From NCBI GenBank assembly GCA_947175335.1, contig CAMWMF010000003.1, positions 62,001 through 126,000 of the forward strand: 64,000 bases of DNA, written 5' to 3'. Shown here in pieces: positions 25,366 through 33,906 of the stretch. Made by a program: the position numbers and the translations under genes. Positions within the stretch are counted from its first letter, which is position 1; every line of letters begins with the position of its first letter. The notes beneath the pieces are model-generated. The model was not told where the DNA came from, ran no database searches, and was given only the letters and a program-made list of their open reading frames with translations. The DNA comes from an uncultured Clostridia bacterium (GTDB lineage: Bacteria > Bacillota > Clostridia > Christensenellales > Pumilibacteraceae).

Positions 25366-26412
25366 TTAGTTTTCGTCCTTGCCGTCGAGCGGCTTTATAA
25401 GCTCGGTCAGCTGCTCGTTAAGCTTGGAAATCTTTTGCTGCAAGCGCACTGCGCGTTTTATTACGTCGTCGTTTGCCGCTTCTTTTTTGGCTGCGTCTTT
25501 TTCCTTTTTTGCCGTTTCCTTTTCTTTCTTAGTCGCTTCTTTATCTTTTGTCTTTTGCTCGTCCTTTGCTTTTGTCTTTGTCTTTTCGGCTTTTTGCTTA
25601 GGCTGTTCGGCGGGCTGCGGCACTTCCTTTTTGCGCGTCGGACGGCACAAGTCCTTTGCTACCTCGCGCCGTGTGCGCGGTGCGGACTGCTTTTCGGGTT
25701 CGGGCTTTTTGTGGTCGTAAGTAAGACACTCGGTAAACATCGAATAAAGCGGCGTTACGTCGTCGGTTGTAAACGCCGTTTGCTCGGCAGCCTTTAATAC
25801 CGGTGGTGTCGCGCGGTGGTAGGCGAGTGCAAACCCTTTCAGCCTGCAAAACATAAATATAAATATGCGCACGGTAAATTCCGAGCAGCTTTCAAACGGG
25901 TGCAGGATTATAAGCTCGCGCATATAATGAGAAAGATATCCCGCAAAGTCGTCCTTGGCAGTAGTGGGCGCGGCGGGGATGTCGTTCATTTTGGCTATGA
26001 TGGATTTGACCGAGCCTGTTACATATTTTGGGTCGGTGTGCGCGTTGCCGTCTGTGGACGCGTCCACTGTGCGAAGCTTGCCCGCGTCGTCGTTAAGATC
26101 GCCTGTAATGGACTTGTGCAGCATTGTCATGGACAGAGCCGTTACGGGGTCGGGCAAGCTTTCTTCCACTGCTTTGAGCGCGCGGAAAAAGTATATCAGC
26201 TTGCACGAGCGAGCATACGCCGCGGCGGACTTGGCTTGCTTTGCCTGCGCTTTGGCATGCTTTATTTTGGGCGCAAGATGCTTTTCCAAATCCAGCTTGC
26301 CCAATAGCATAAGCAGCCCGTCGGTTTCGGCGGATGAGGGTAGCTTGTACCCGTCGGCCGAAATAGCCGCCTTTACCGTGCGCAGTATTCTGTTTGCCTC
26401 GTACAACTCCAT
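25366..26412 (-). CDS. Degenerate Fic-domain protein with charged C-terminal tail
   Basis: 348 residues. Residues about 85-200 read as a Fido/Fic domain: MLHKSITGDLNDDAGKLRTV, KYVTGSVKSI, then HPFESCSEFTVRIFIFMFCR at residues 171-190 in place of the catalytic motif HPFx(D/E)GNGRxxR. The catalytic His and distal Arg remain, but the acidic residue, the GNG anion-binding turn and the first Arg are lost, so AMP transfer is doubtful. Residues about 255-348 are a Lys/Glu/Ala-rich tail ending in a coiled coil. No Shine-Dalgarno; promoter TTGCAA-17-TATAAT ends 8 bp before the ATG, so the mRNA is nearly leaderless. It lies upstream of the lipid kinase and is divergent from murB. Confidence 0.78.
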   Translation of the reverse strand: MELYEANRILRTVKAAISADGYKLPSSAETDGLLMLLGKLDLEKHLAPKIKHAKAQAKQAKSAAAYARSCKLIYFFRALKAVEESLPDPVTALSMTMLHKSITGDLNDDAGKLRTVDASTDGNAHTDPKYVTGSVKSIIAKMNDIPAAPTTAKDDFAGYLSHYMRELIILHPFESCSEFTVRIFIFMFCRLKGFALAYHRATPPVLKAAEQTAFTTDDVTPLYSMFTECLTYDHKKPEPEKQSAPRTRREVAKDLCRPTRKKEVPQPAEQPKQKAEKTKTKAKDEQKTKDKEATKKEKETAKKEKDAAKKEAANDDVIKRAVRLQQKISKLNEQLTELIKPLDGKDEN

Positions 26413-26420
26413 ACTTTTTA

Positions 26421-26449
26421 ATTATATCATAGCGCGCCGCATTTTGCAA
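26421..26449 (-). promoter_or_regulatory. Promoter of the Fic-like/lipid-kinase operon
   Basis: Minus strand: TTGCAA, 17-bp spacer, TATAAT, with 8 bp between the -10 box and the ATG, implying a 5' leader of about 0-2 nt. Confidence 0.7.
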
Positions 26450-26536
26450 TGTTTTGCGAAAAATTTGTGTGCTTATATAAAATTTTAAATTTGTTCACCA
26501 AACTATTGAAAAATCTTTCAAAACGGAGTAGAATAT

Positions 26537-27352
26537 ATGGGTAATACTTTGAGCGAATGGACGACGTTCGGCATAGGCGGCGCGGCAAAGCGAATAGAGA
26601 TTGCTACTTCCCGCGATCGACTTATGGACAGCGCAAGCTGTGGCGTCGTGCTCGGCAGAGGCTCCAACGTTCTTGCGTCCGACGGCGGATATGACGGCAC
26701 TGTCGTAATCAACCGCTACGAGCAAACCGAACGCAAAGGTACATGCGTGTATGCGGGGTCGGGGACGCGATTGTCGGTACTTTGTGGGTTCGCCGCCGAA
26801 AACGGATTGTCGGGGCTTGAATGGGCGGTCGGCATACCGGGGACGGTGGGCGGCGCGGTACGAATGAACGCCGGCGCGTTTTTGGGCGCAGTGTCCGACG
26901 TGCTTGTATACGCCGACGTGTTGCGTGACGGCAAGCTTGTTACGCTCGACAAATCACAGCTCGGCTTCGGCTACCGTTCGTCCGCATTGCGCAATGACGA
27001 TATCGTTATCGGCGCGGAGTTTGCGCTAAGTAGCGACGATCCGACCGTTATACGCAAGCGCGGTGCAAGCTTTAACGTTTTGCGCAAAAACAGTCAGCCG
27101 AGCGGCAGGAGCGCCGGCTCGATATTCAAAAATCCGCCGCACGCGTCGGTGGGAAAAATACTCGACGAGGCTGGGCTTAAAGGCTTGCGGCATGGCGGTG
27201 CGGTAATATCCCGCGAGCATGCCAACATAATAGTCAACACGGGCGGCGCGACTGCAAAGGACGTGTGCGCGCTTATCCGAATTATGCGCGGCGTACTTAT
27301 GGCGGCGGGCGTGGAAGCTAAAGAGGAAATTATTTACTTGGGAGAATTTTAA
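26537..27352 (+). CDS. murB: UDP-N-acetylenolpyruvoylglucosamine reductase
   Basis: 271 residues; ribosome site CGGAG. MurB reduces UDP-GlcNAc-enolpyruvate to UDP-MurNAc with NADPH and FAD in peptidoglycan precursor synthesis. Motifs are present in order: EWTTFGIGGAA, VLGRGSNVLASD (FAD), WAVGIPGTVGGAVRMNAGA, FGYRSSALR, SAGSIFKNPP (with the Ser that donates a proton) and the C-terminal GVEAKEEI with the catalytic Glu. The N-terminus is short compared with typical MurB (about 300 residues), beginning directly at the first FAD-binding motif, as in compact clostridial forms. Its stop touches the start of the next gene (TAAATG). Confidence 0.96.
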   Translation: MGNTLSEWTTFGIGGAAKRIEIATSRDRLMDSASCGVVLGRGSNVLASDGGYDGTVVINRYEQTERKGTCVYAGSGTRLSVLCGFAAENGLSGLEWAVGIPGTVGGAVRMNAGAFLGAVSDVLVYADVLRDGKLVTLDKSQLGFGYRSSALRNDDIVIGAEFALSSDDPTVIRKRGASFNVLRKNSQPSGRSAGSIFKNPPHASVGKILDEAGLKGLRHGGAVISREHANIIVNTGGATAKDVCALIRIMRGVLMAAGVEAKEEIIYLGEF

Positions 27353-28186
27353 ATGGCGTTTTTGGGCGACTATCACACCCATACAACATTCAGCAAGCGG
27401 GGTTCGAAAAAGCACGCTATCGGCAGTGTGCTCGACAACGCTTTTGCGGCAAAAAAGGCGGGACTTACCGAACTTGCGATAACCGATCACGGATTTTGCC
27501 ATTATTACGGTATAGACGGCGAGGAGGCGTTTGCCAAGCTGCAAGAGGAGTGCAAGCAAGCGGAAGCGCTTACCGGCGTCAAGATTTATGCGGGGCTGGA
27601 AAACAACCTAGACCAGCGCAGCGGAAAGAACAAGAGTTTGCCAGCGCTTATGGAGTGTACGCCCGAAACACTGGAAAAATTGGAGATAGTGCAGGGCGGG
27701 TATCACGCCATGGTCGGCACTCCCACTATTTTCCGCAATATGCTGTTTTGGGTGCGCAACGTTATATTCAAGTTTTGGCCGATCAAAAAAAAGCTTATTG
27801 CGCGCAACACCGCGGCGTATAAGCGCGCGATAGACGAGTACCCCATAGACTTTATAGGACACCTTAACCGCGGCATAATGGCCGACGCAGTGGAGGTGGC
27901 TAAGTACGCGCACAGTAAGGGCGTGTATATCGAGCTTAACGGCAGGCACAAAAGCTTAAACAAAAAGCAAATCAAAAAGATGGTGGAAGCGGGCGTGGAA
28001 TTCATTTGTAATTCCGACGCGCATAAACCCGAGGCTGTAGGCACAATGCCGCTTGCAGTAAAGATGATAGAAAAGTATAACATACCATACAGCCAAATAG
28101 CCAACTGGGACAGGCTGCCCGAATTCCGTTCGCAAAACTTTAGGGTGACGCGGCTGCAAAAGAACGGCGAGGTGATCAATGGCTAA
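27353..28186 (+). CDS. PHP-domain phosphoesterase (YcdX-like)
   Basis: 277 residues starting directly after the murB stop, with GGGAG upstream. The PHP metal-binding motifs are DYHTHTTFS at the N-terminus, LAITDHGFCHYYG, GLENNLD, HLNRG and FICNSDAHKPEAVG. These proteins are trinuclear-metal phosphatases or histidinol-phosphatase-like enzymes; the physiological substrate is unknown. It sits in the murB-PHP-whiA string conserved in Clostridia and overlaps whiA by 8 bp, so it is translationally coupled. Confidence 0.9.
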   Translation: MAFLGDYHTHTTFSKRGSKKHAIGSVLDNAFAAKKAGLTELAITDHGFCHYYGIDGEEAFAKLQEECKQAEALTGVKIYAGLENNLDQRSGKNKSLPALMECTPETLEKLEIVQGGYHAMVGTPTIFRNMLFWVRNVIFKFWPIKKKLIARNTAAYKRAIDEYPIDFIGHLNRGIMADAVEVAKYAHSKGVYIELNGRHKSLNKKQIKKMVEAGVEFICNSDAHKPEAVGTMPLAVKMIEKYNIPYSQIANWDRLPEFRSQNFRVTRLQKNGEVING

Positions 28187-29099
28187 CATAAGCGGGCTAG
28201 ACGTTAAACGCCAAATAACAAAAACCTGTCCGCGCGGCGAGGAATGCAAGTCAATGCTGTCCGGCTTTGTTCGCTCGTGCATGTCGCTTTCTATAACGGG
28301 CGGCGGCGTGCTGTTGCAGCTGGACTGCCAGACCGATTTTGTGCGCGAGTATATTATGAAGGCGATGCACACCGTTCTCGGCGTAACGCCCGAGGAAACA
28401 AAGCCTATGCTCGTATACGGCGATTGCGAAAGCTTGCTAAGCAGTCTTAACATAACTGCGAGCGGCGGCGGGTACGAAATGACGGGCATTCCGCAAATGA
28501 CGGACGATTGCGAATCGGCGTATATACGTGGCGTGTTTTTGGGTTGCGGCAGCTTTTCCGCGCACTACTCCGACGGTAACGACGGACAAAAGGGCGGCGG
28601 CGGGTACCACTTGGAATTTTCTGTGCTCAGCGAAAGCTTTGCGGACGAGCTTATGAACTTGCTCGGCAGCCGTGAGGTGGTGGTGCACAAAATGGAACGA
28701 GTGGACAAGTACGTCGTTTACGCCAAGGATATAGAAAACGTAAGCAACTGTCTTGCGCTTATGCGGCTGGGTAAGCTTGTCGTCAGGCTCAACGACACGG
28801 CGATTGCGCTGTCTATCAAGCGCGACGTGAACAGGCGTATGAACTGCGATATGGCAAATATGACGCGCACGACAAACGCGGCTGTGGACGTAATCAGCGC
28901 CATACGGTATATATCGGACACCGTGGGGTTGGATACGCTGCCGCCCAAGCTTGTCGAGGCGGCCGACGCCAGAGTGAATTCGCCGGACGCGCCGCTTGTG
29001 GATATAGCGTACGAATTAGGCATATCCAAATCGGGGCTTAAACACAGGTTCGATAAAATTATAGAGATAGCCAACAGCAAACGAGATAACAAGGATTAA
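28179..29099 (+). CDS. whiA: WhiA, sporulation/cell-division regulator
   Basis: 306 residues, standard length. WhiA is a DNA-binding protein with a LAGLIDADG-endonuclease-like N-terminal part lacking nuclease activity (IRGVFLGCGSFSA, GGGYHLEFSV) and a C-terminal helix-turn-helix (PLVDIAYELGISKSGLKHRF). In Gram-positive bacteria it affects cell division, chromosome segregation and sporulation. Its start overlaps the upstream PHP gene. The usual partners rapZ and yvcK, which in most Firmicutes sit between murB and whiA, are not here. Confidence 0.95.
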   Translation: MANISGLDVKRQITKTCPRGEECKSMLSGFVRSCMSLSITGGGVLLQLDCQTDFVREYIMKAMHTVLGVTPEETKPMLVYGDCESLLSSLNITASGGGYEMTGIPQMTDDCESAYIRGVFLGCGSFSAHYSDGNDGQKGGGGYHLEFSVLSESFADELMNLLGSREVVVHKMERVDKYVVYAKDIENVSNCLALMRLGKLVVRLNDTAIALSIKRDVNRRMNCDMANMTRTTNAAVDVISAIRYISDTVGLDTLPPKLVEAADARVNSPDAPLVDIAYELGISKSGLKHRFDKIIEIANSKRDNKD

Positions 29100-29106
29100 A
29101 GAGATA

Positions 29107-32100
29107 ATGAAACAATTTGCGCATTTACATGTTCATACGGAGTTTTCGTTGCTTGACGGCGCTGTGCGCACCGACAAGGTTTTCAAGCTGTGCGACGAGC
29201 TGAATATTCCCGCAATCGCCATGACAGATCACGGCAATATGTACGGCACTATCGAGTTTTTAAAGGCGGCTGTCAAGTATACCGACAAGGACGCCGACTT
29301 TTTGAAGTTTATGAGCGAACGCCGTCCGTTCAAGGTAAAGCCCATTATCGGGTGCGAAGTGTATATGACAGAGAACATGCACGTGCGCGAAAAGGGCGCC
29401 AACGGCACGCCGCCCAAGCTTAACCATTTGGTGCTGCTTGCCAAAAACGGCGTGGGCTACCACAACCTTATAAAAATCGTGTCCGCCGGCTATACCGAGG
29501 GTATGTACTACAAGCCGCGCGTCGACTTCGAAATGATAAAGGCGCACAGCGAGGGGCTTATAGTGCTTTCGGCCTGCCTTGCCGGCGTCATTCCGCAGGC
29601 TATACTCAAAAACGATTTTGCCAAAGTCGATGAGTGGATAAAAAAATTTAAGGGCGTGTTCGGCGAGGATTTTTATATCGAAATCCAAAACCACAATATC
29701 GGCGATCAAAAAATAGTGCTACCGCACCTTATTAGGCTTGCCAAGGAAAACGACGTCAAGGTGGTTGCAACCAACGACGCGCACTACCTTACCAAAGCCG
29801 ATTCCAAAATGCAAAAGGTGTTGATGGCTATTTCCTTCCATTCGGTGCTGGAAAACGACGACGCCGAGGCCGATATGTCGGGCAGTGTGTCTGACGATAA
29901 ATACTTCCCGACGGAAGAATTTTACATTAAAAATTACGACGAAATGTACGCCGCGCTGCCGTATGAGGACGCGCTTGCCGTCAGCCTTGAAATTGCCGAC
30001 AAGTGCGACCCGTATTTTATCAAAAAGGAGCCGCTGTTGCCGTCGTACACGCCGCCCGACGGTTTGTCTACCGAGCAGTATTTGCGTAAGCTTACGTTTG
30101 ACGGGCTTAAAGTTAGGTACGGCGAAATTACCGACGAGGTGCGACAGCGCGCCGAATACGAGCTTGGGATTATCGAAAAGCTTAAATTCGTCGACTACTT
30201 CCTTATAGTGTGGGATTTTATCCACTACGCGGAAAGCCAAGGCATACCCGTAGGCTTGGGACGTGGCAGCGGTGCGGGCAGTATCGTTGCGTACGCCATA
30301 GGCATAACCAAAATAGATCCGTTAAAGTACGCGCTTATTTTCGAGCGCTTCCTCAACCCCGAGCGCGTAAGTAACCCCGACTTCGATATTGACTTTTGCG
30401 TCGACCGTCGCGGCGAGGTTATAGAATACGTTACGCGCAAGTACGGCGCGCCCAACGTGTCGCAGATAGCGACCTTCGGCACAATGGCGACCAAGGCTGC
30501 GATTAAGGACGTCGGGCGGGTGTTCGACCTGCCGTTTTCCGAGGTCAACAACATTACCAAAATGATTCCGCGCGGCTCGGAAAAAATGCACATAAAGGAG
30601 CTTTTGGGCAGAGGCACGGACAAAGAGGGTAACCCCATAGCGGGCGTGCCCGACCTTATTGCGTTGTACGACAACGACCCGCAAGCGCGCAAGGTGCTGG
30701 ACATGGCGGAAAAGATAGAGGGCATGCCGCGACAGATAGGCATGCACGCCGCGGGCGTTATTATTTGCCGCGACCCCATAGCCGACCACGTTCCGCTTGC
30801 ACGCACCAACGAAGACGTCGTTGTCACGCAGTACGACATGATAGTGGATGAGGAGCTTGGCTTGCTCAAAATGGACTTTTTGGGCTTGACCACGCTCACC
30901 GACATAAAAAAGGCGACCGACTATATCAAGCAGCAGCACGGCGTGGATATCGATTTCGTCAAGCTGGGCTACGACGATCCCAAGGTTTACGAGCTTATAG
31001 GCAGCGGCAATACCGTAGCGGTGTTCCAGCTGGAAGGTGGCGGTATGACGGGCTTTATGCGTGAATTGCAGCCGTCCAATCTGGAAGACGTAATAGCTGG
31101 TATATCGCTTTACCGTCCCGGTCCTATGGACGCCATTCCCGACTTTATCAAGAACAAAAAGAATCCCGACAAAATCGTATATATGCACCCGTCGCTCGAA
31201 CCCATACTTCGCGTTACCTACGGCATAATCGTTTACCAAGAACAAGTTATGGACGTTGTGCGAACGTTGGGCGGATACTCTATGGGCGGCGCCGATAACA
31301 TTCGGCGTATGATGAGCAAAAAGAAGCTCGCGGCAATGGAAGCCGAGCGCAAGGTATTCATTCACGGCGGCGAGGATAAAAAGACGGGCAACAAAATACC
31401 CGGCGCCGTGGCTAACGGCGTACCGGCAAACGTTGCAAACGACATATACGATATGCTTATTAAGTTTGCAAGCTACGGCTTTAACAAATCCCACGCCGCG
31501 GCATACGCGCACGTAACCTACCAGACTGCGTATCTGAAATGCTACTATCCCGTCGAGTTCTTTACAGCGGTGCTTAACAACCGCATAAACAAGTTGGACG
31601 AGCTTACCCACTACCTGTCGTATATGAAGGAAGCCAAGATTTCCGTTTTGCCGCCCAACATAAATAAATCGGGCGCGGAATACTCGGTGGAAAACGGCTG
31701 TGTGCGTATAGGCATGGGCGCTATAAAAGGCGTGGGCGTGCCCGTTATAAACAAGATAGTAGAGGAGCGCGAGCGTAACGGCGAGTTTACCGATTTTGTC
31801 GAGTTTGTGCGACGCATGTCAAACGTAGAGGGCGGCAAAACGCTGCTGAACAGGCGTATGGTGGAATCGCTTATTTATGCAGGTGCGTTCGATTGCTTCG
31901 GCAAAAAGCGTGCCGTGCTTATATCCGCATTCCCCGCGGTTATGGATCAAGTAAGCAAGGAACGCGACGCGCGTATGAGCGGGCAAATGTCCTTCTTTGA
32001 CGTTGCGCCCGAAATTCGCACCGAGTTCAAATATCCCGACGTGGACGAGTATTCGCCGTCCGAAAAGTATAAGCGCGAAAAGGAAGTCGCGGGCGTATAT

Positions 32101-32685
32101 TTGTCGGGGCATCCGCTTTCGGCGTATATAGACAAGTTAAAGCAGTACGGCATCAATACGTCGATGCTCAATCCCGATTCGGAGGAGTGCCCGCCGTCGG
32201 ACACCAAAATAACGATAGGTGGTATGCTTACCGCAACCGTCAACAAAATGACCAAAAAGGGCAATCCTATGGGCACGGCGGTTCTCGAGGATTTGTACGG
32301 CACGGTCGAGCTGTTGGCGTTTAACAAGACGTACGAGCGGTTAAAGCCGCTGTGGATAAAGGACACCGTTGTGGCGGTGACAGGTGTGCTGAAATACGGC
32401 GACAACGGTATGTCCATATACGTGGATGACATAAAGCCGTTTGACGACAGCGACGCAATGCCCAATAAGATTTGTTGTTATTTTTCGCTTAAAGACAAAG
32501 CGACACTTGCCGAGGTGCGCGAGATCGCGGCGGCGTACGTCGGCAGGGATATTGTTTATATCAAGAATACCGACGACAACAAGCTTTACAAGCTGACCGA
32601 TAAGTTTAATATAAATTCGCTGTCAAAGAGCGAGCTGTGCGCAGTGCTTGGCGGCGGTAACGTCAAGGTTCAACTTGCGGAGTAG
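29107..32685 (+). CDS. dnaE: DNA polymerase III alpha subunit, DnaE type
   Basis: 1,192 residues, 7 bp after whiA. Replicative polymerase subunit. The N-terminal PHP domain keeps its metal motifs (HLHVHTEFSLLDGAVRT, AMTDHGNMYG). The palm motifs include GRGSGAGSIVAYAIGITKID and NPDFDIDFCVDRRGEVIEY with the catalytic Asp pair. The finger region is recognisable (GMHAAGVIIC, ISLYRPGPMDAIPDFIKNK, FNKSHAAAYA), and a C-terminal OB domain follows (ITIGGMLTATVNKMTKKGNP). The polC-type exonuclease is absent. Complete. Confidence 0.97.
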   Translation: MKQFAHLHVHTEFSLLDGAVRTDKVFKLCDELNIPAIAMTDHGNMYGTIEFLKAAVKYTDKDADFLKFMSERRPFKVKPIIGCEVYMTENMHVREKGANGTPPKLNHLVLLAKNGVGYHNLIKIVSAGYTEGMYYKPRVDFEMIKAHSEGLIVLSACLAGVIPQAILKNDFAKVDEWIKKFKGVFGEDFYIEIQNHNIGDQKIVLPHLIRLAKENDVKVVATNDAHYLTKADSKMQKVLMAISFHSVLENDDAEADMSGSVSDDKYFPTEEFYIKNYDEMYAALPYEDALAVSLEIADKCDPYFIKKEPLLPSYTPPDGLSTEQYLRKLTFDGLKVRYGEITDEVRQRAEYELGIIEKLKFVDYFLIVWDFIHYAESQGIPVGLGRGSGAGSIVAYAIGITKIDPLKYALIFERFLNPERVSNPDFDIDFCVDRRGEVIEYVTRKYGAPNVSQIATFGTMATKAAIKDVGRVFDLPFSEVNNITKMIPRGSEKMHIKELLGRGTDKEGNPIAGVPDLIALYDNDPQARKVLDMAEKIEGMPRQIGMHAAGVIICRDPIADHVPLARTNEDVVVTQYDMIVDEELGLLKMDFLGLTTLTDIKKATDYIKQQHGVDIDFVKLGYDDPKVYELIGSGNTVAVFQLEGGGMTGFMRELQPSNLEDVIAGISLYRPGPMDAIPDFIKNKKNPDKIVYMHPSLEPILRVTYGIIVYQEQVMDVVRTLGGYSMGGADNIRRMMSKKKLAAMEAERKVFIHGGEDKKTGNKIPGAVANGVPANVANDIYDMLIKFASYGFNKSHAAAYAHVTYQTAYLKCYYPVEFFTAVLNNRINKLDELTHYLSYMKEAKISVLPPNINKSGAEYSVENGCVRIGMGAIKGVGVPVINKIVEERERNGEFTDFVEFVRRMSNVEGGKTLLNRRMVESLIYAGAFDCFGKKRAVLISAFPAVMDQVSKERDARMSGQMSFFDVAPEIRTEFKYPDVDEYSPSEKYKREKEVAGVYLSGHPLSAYIDKLKQYGINTSMLNPDSEECPPSDTKITIGGMLTATVNKMTKKGNPMGTAVLEDLYGTVELLAFNKTYERLKPLWIKDTVVAVTGVLKYGDNGMSIYVDDIKPFDDSDAMPNKICCYFSLKDKATLAEVREIAAAYVGRDIVYIKNTDDNKLYKLTDKFNINSLSKSELCAVLGGGNVKVQLAE

Positions 32686-32741
32686 CTAAATATCGGCATA
32701 AATTTTGCTTGATAAAATGAGTCAAAAGTCTTTATTTTTAA

Positions 32742-32759
32742 CGTTATCTATGGTATAAT
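32742..32759 (+). promoter_or_regulatory. Extended -10 promoter of pfkA
   Basis: TGGTATAAT (TGn plus consensus -10) 38 bp before the pfkA ATG; the -35 region is poor (TTTATT). Confidence 0.5.
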
Positions 32760-32797
32760 ATACAAAGATATTTTTGCAATACAAGCGAGGTAATATT

Positions 32798-33757
32798 ATG
32801 AAAAGAATAGCGGTATTGACGAGCGGCGGCGACGCTCCCGGTATGAACGCGGCAATACGTGCCGTTGTCAGGTACGGTATAGGCATGGGCATGGAGGTCA
32901 TGGGCGTCGAGCGCGGACTTCAAGGGCTTATAGACAATTTGTTCAAGCCGATGGGCATGCGCGACGTTTCGGACATTATTCACCGCGGCGGTACAATACT
33001 CAAAACGGCGCGCTGCCCGGAATTCAAAACAGAGGAAGGTCAGCAAAAGGCGATTAAGAACCTGCGCGCCAACGGCGTGGAAGGGCTTATAGTCATAGGC
33101 GGCGACGGCTCGTTTATGGGCGCAAAGGCTATGACCGATCGCGGATTCCCGTCAATCGGCATTCCCGGCACGATAGACAACGACCTTGCGTACACCGATT
33201 ACACGCTCGGCTTCGATACCGCGTGCAACACCATACTCGACGCTATCAATAAAATACGCGACACAATGAGCTCGCACGAGCGCGTGTCTATCGTAGAGGT
33301 TATGGGCAGGAATTGCGGCGACCTTGCGCTGTACTCCGGTCTTTGCGGCGGAGCGGAAGTTATAGTCGTTCCCGAGCACCCGCTCAATCCCAATCAAATT
33401 TTGGATCTTTTGACGGGCGGCGAGGCGCACGGCAAGACCAGCGGCATTATTGTTTTGGCAGAGGGCGCCGGTTCTGCCGACGACCTTAAAGCGGAGTTGT
33501 CCGCTCGTAGTAATTTGGTATTCAAGTCCACACGGCTCGGTCACGTACAGCGCGGTGGCAGCCCGTCCTGCCGCGACAGATACCTCGGCACCTCCTTCGG
33601 CGTACATGCGGTAGAGCTGTTAAAGAAGGGCATAGGCAACCGTATCGTCGGCATAAAGAACCACAAGTTCTACGATATGGATATTATCGAGGGCATTGCA
33701 ATGAAAAAGGAATTCGACCTTGACCTATACCAAAAGGCGTTGATAGTAGGGCGGTAA
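32798..33757 (+). CDS. pfkA: ATP-dependent 6-phosphofructokinase
   Basis: 319 residues, exactly the usual bacterial PfkA length, from ATG 32798 with CGAGG; an ATG at 32774 would add 8 residues without a ribosome site. It converts fructose 6-phosphate to fructose 1,6-bisphosphate. Motifs: VLTSGGDAPGMNAAIR, GLIVIGGDGSFMGAK with Gly at position 104 (the ATP-specific residue; PPi enzymes have Asp) and GIPGTIDNDL with the catalytic Asp127. The allosteric region also aligns. It follows dnaE, as in many Clostridia, but has its own promoter. Confidence 0.97.
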   Translation: MKRIAVLTSGGDAPGMNAAIRAVVRYGIGMGMEVMGVERGLQGLIDNLFKPMGMRDVSDIIHRGGTILKTARCPEFKTEEGQQKAIKNLRANGVEGLIVIGGDGSFMGAKAMTDRGFPSIGIPGTIDNDLAYTDYTLGFDTACNTILDAINKIRDTMSSHERVSIVEVMGRNCGDLALYSGLCGGAEVIVVPEHPLNPNQILDLLTGGEAHGKTSGIIVLAEGAGSADDLKAELSARSNLVFKSTRLGHVQRGGSPSCRDRYLGTSFGVHAVELLKKGIGNRIVGIKNHKFYDMDIIEGIAMKKEFDLDLYQKALIVGR

Positions 33758-33760
33758 ACC

Positions 33761-33793
33761 AATTCGGAATTCGGAATTATGAATTCGGAATTA
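33761..33793. repeat. Dispersed palindromic repeat, copy 1
   Basis: Three GGAATTC-type units (AATTCGGAATTCGGAATTAT then GAATTCGGAATTA), found at four other places in this window, always between genes. Confidence 0.85.
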
Positions 33794-33806
33794 GAACGTA
33801 TTAATT

Positions 33807-33833
33807 GTCATTCTGAGCGAAGCGAAGAATCTC
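33807..33833. repeat. Dispersed intergenic repeat (TGAGCGAAGCGAAGAATC type)
   Basis: GTCATTCTGAGCGAAGCG followed by AAGAATCTC. This sequence is familiar as an interspersed repeat in many gut-bacterial genomes; only one copy is present here. Confidence 0.5.
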
Positions 33834-33845
33834 AACCTTATTAAA

Positions 33846-33880
33846 AAAGGTATTCGTTATTTTACGAATACCTTTAATTT
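33846..33880. terminator. Bidirectional terminator between pfkA and fba
   Basis: Perfect 12-bp stem AAAGGTATTCGT / ACGAATACCTTT with a 6-nt loop and A/T runs on both sides. Confidence 0.85.
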
Positions 33881-33906
33881 TTGTATTTAATCGTTTGGCG
33901 ATGCGA

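Noticed and set aside
26506..26534. TTGAAA-17-TAGAAT promoter for murB
   Set aside because: The -10 would end 2 bp before the ATG and overlap a good Shine-Dalgarno, so it would start transcription inside the gene.
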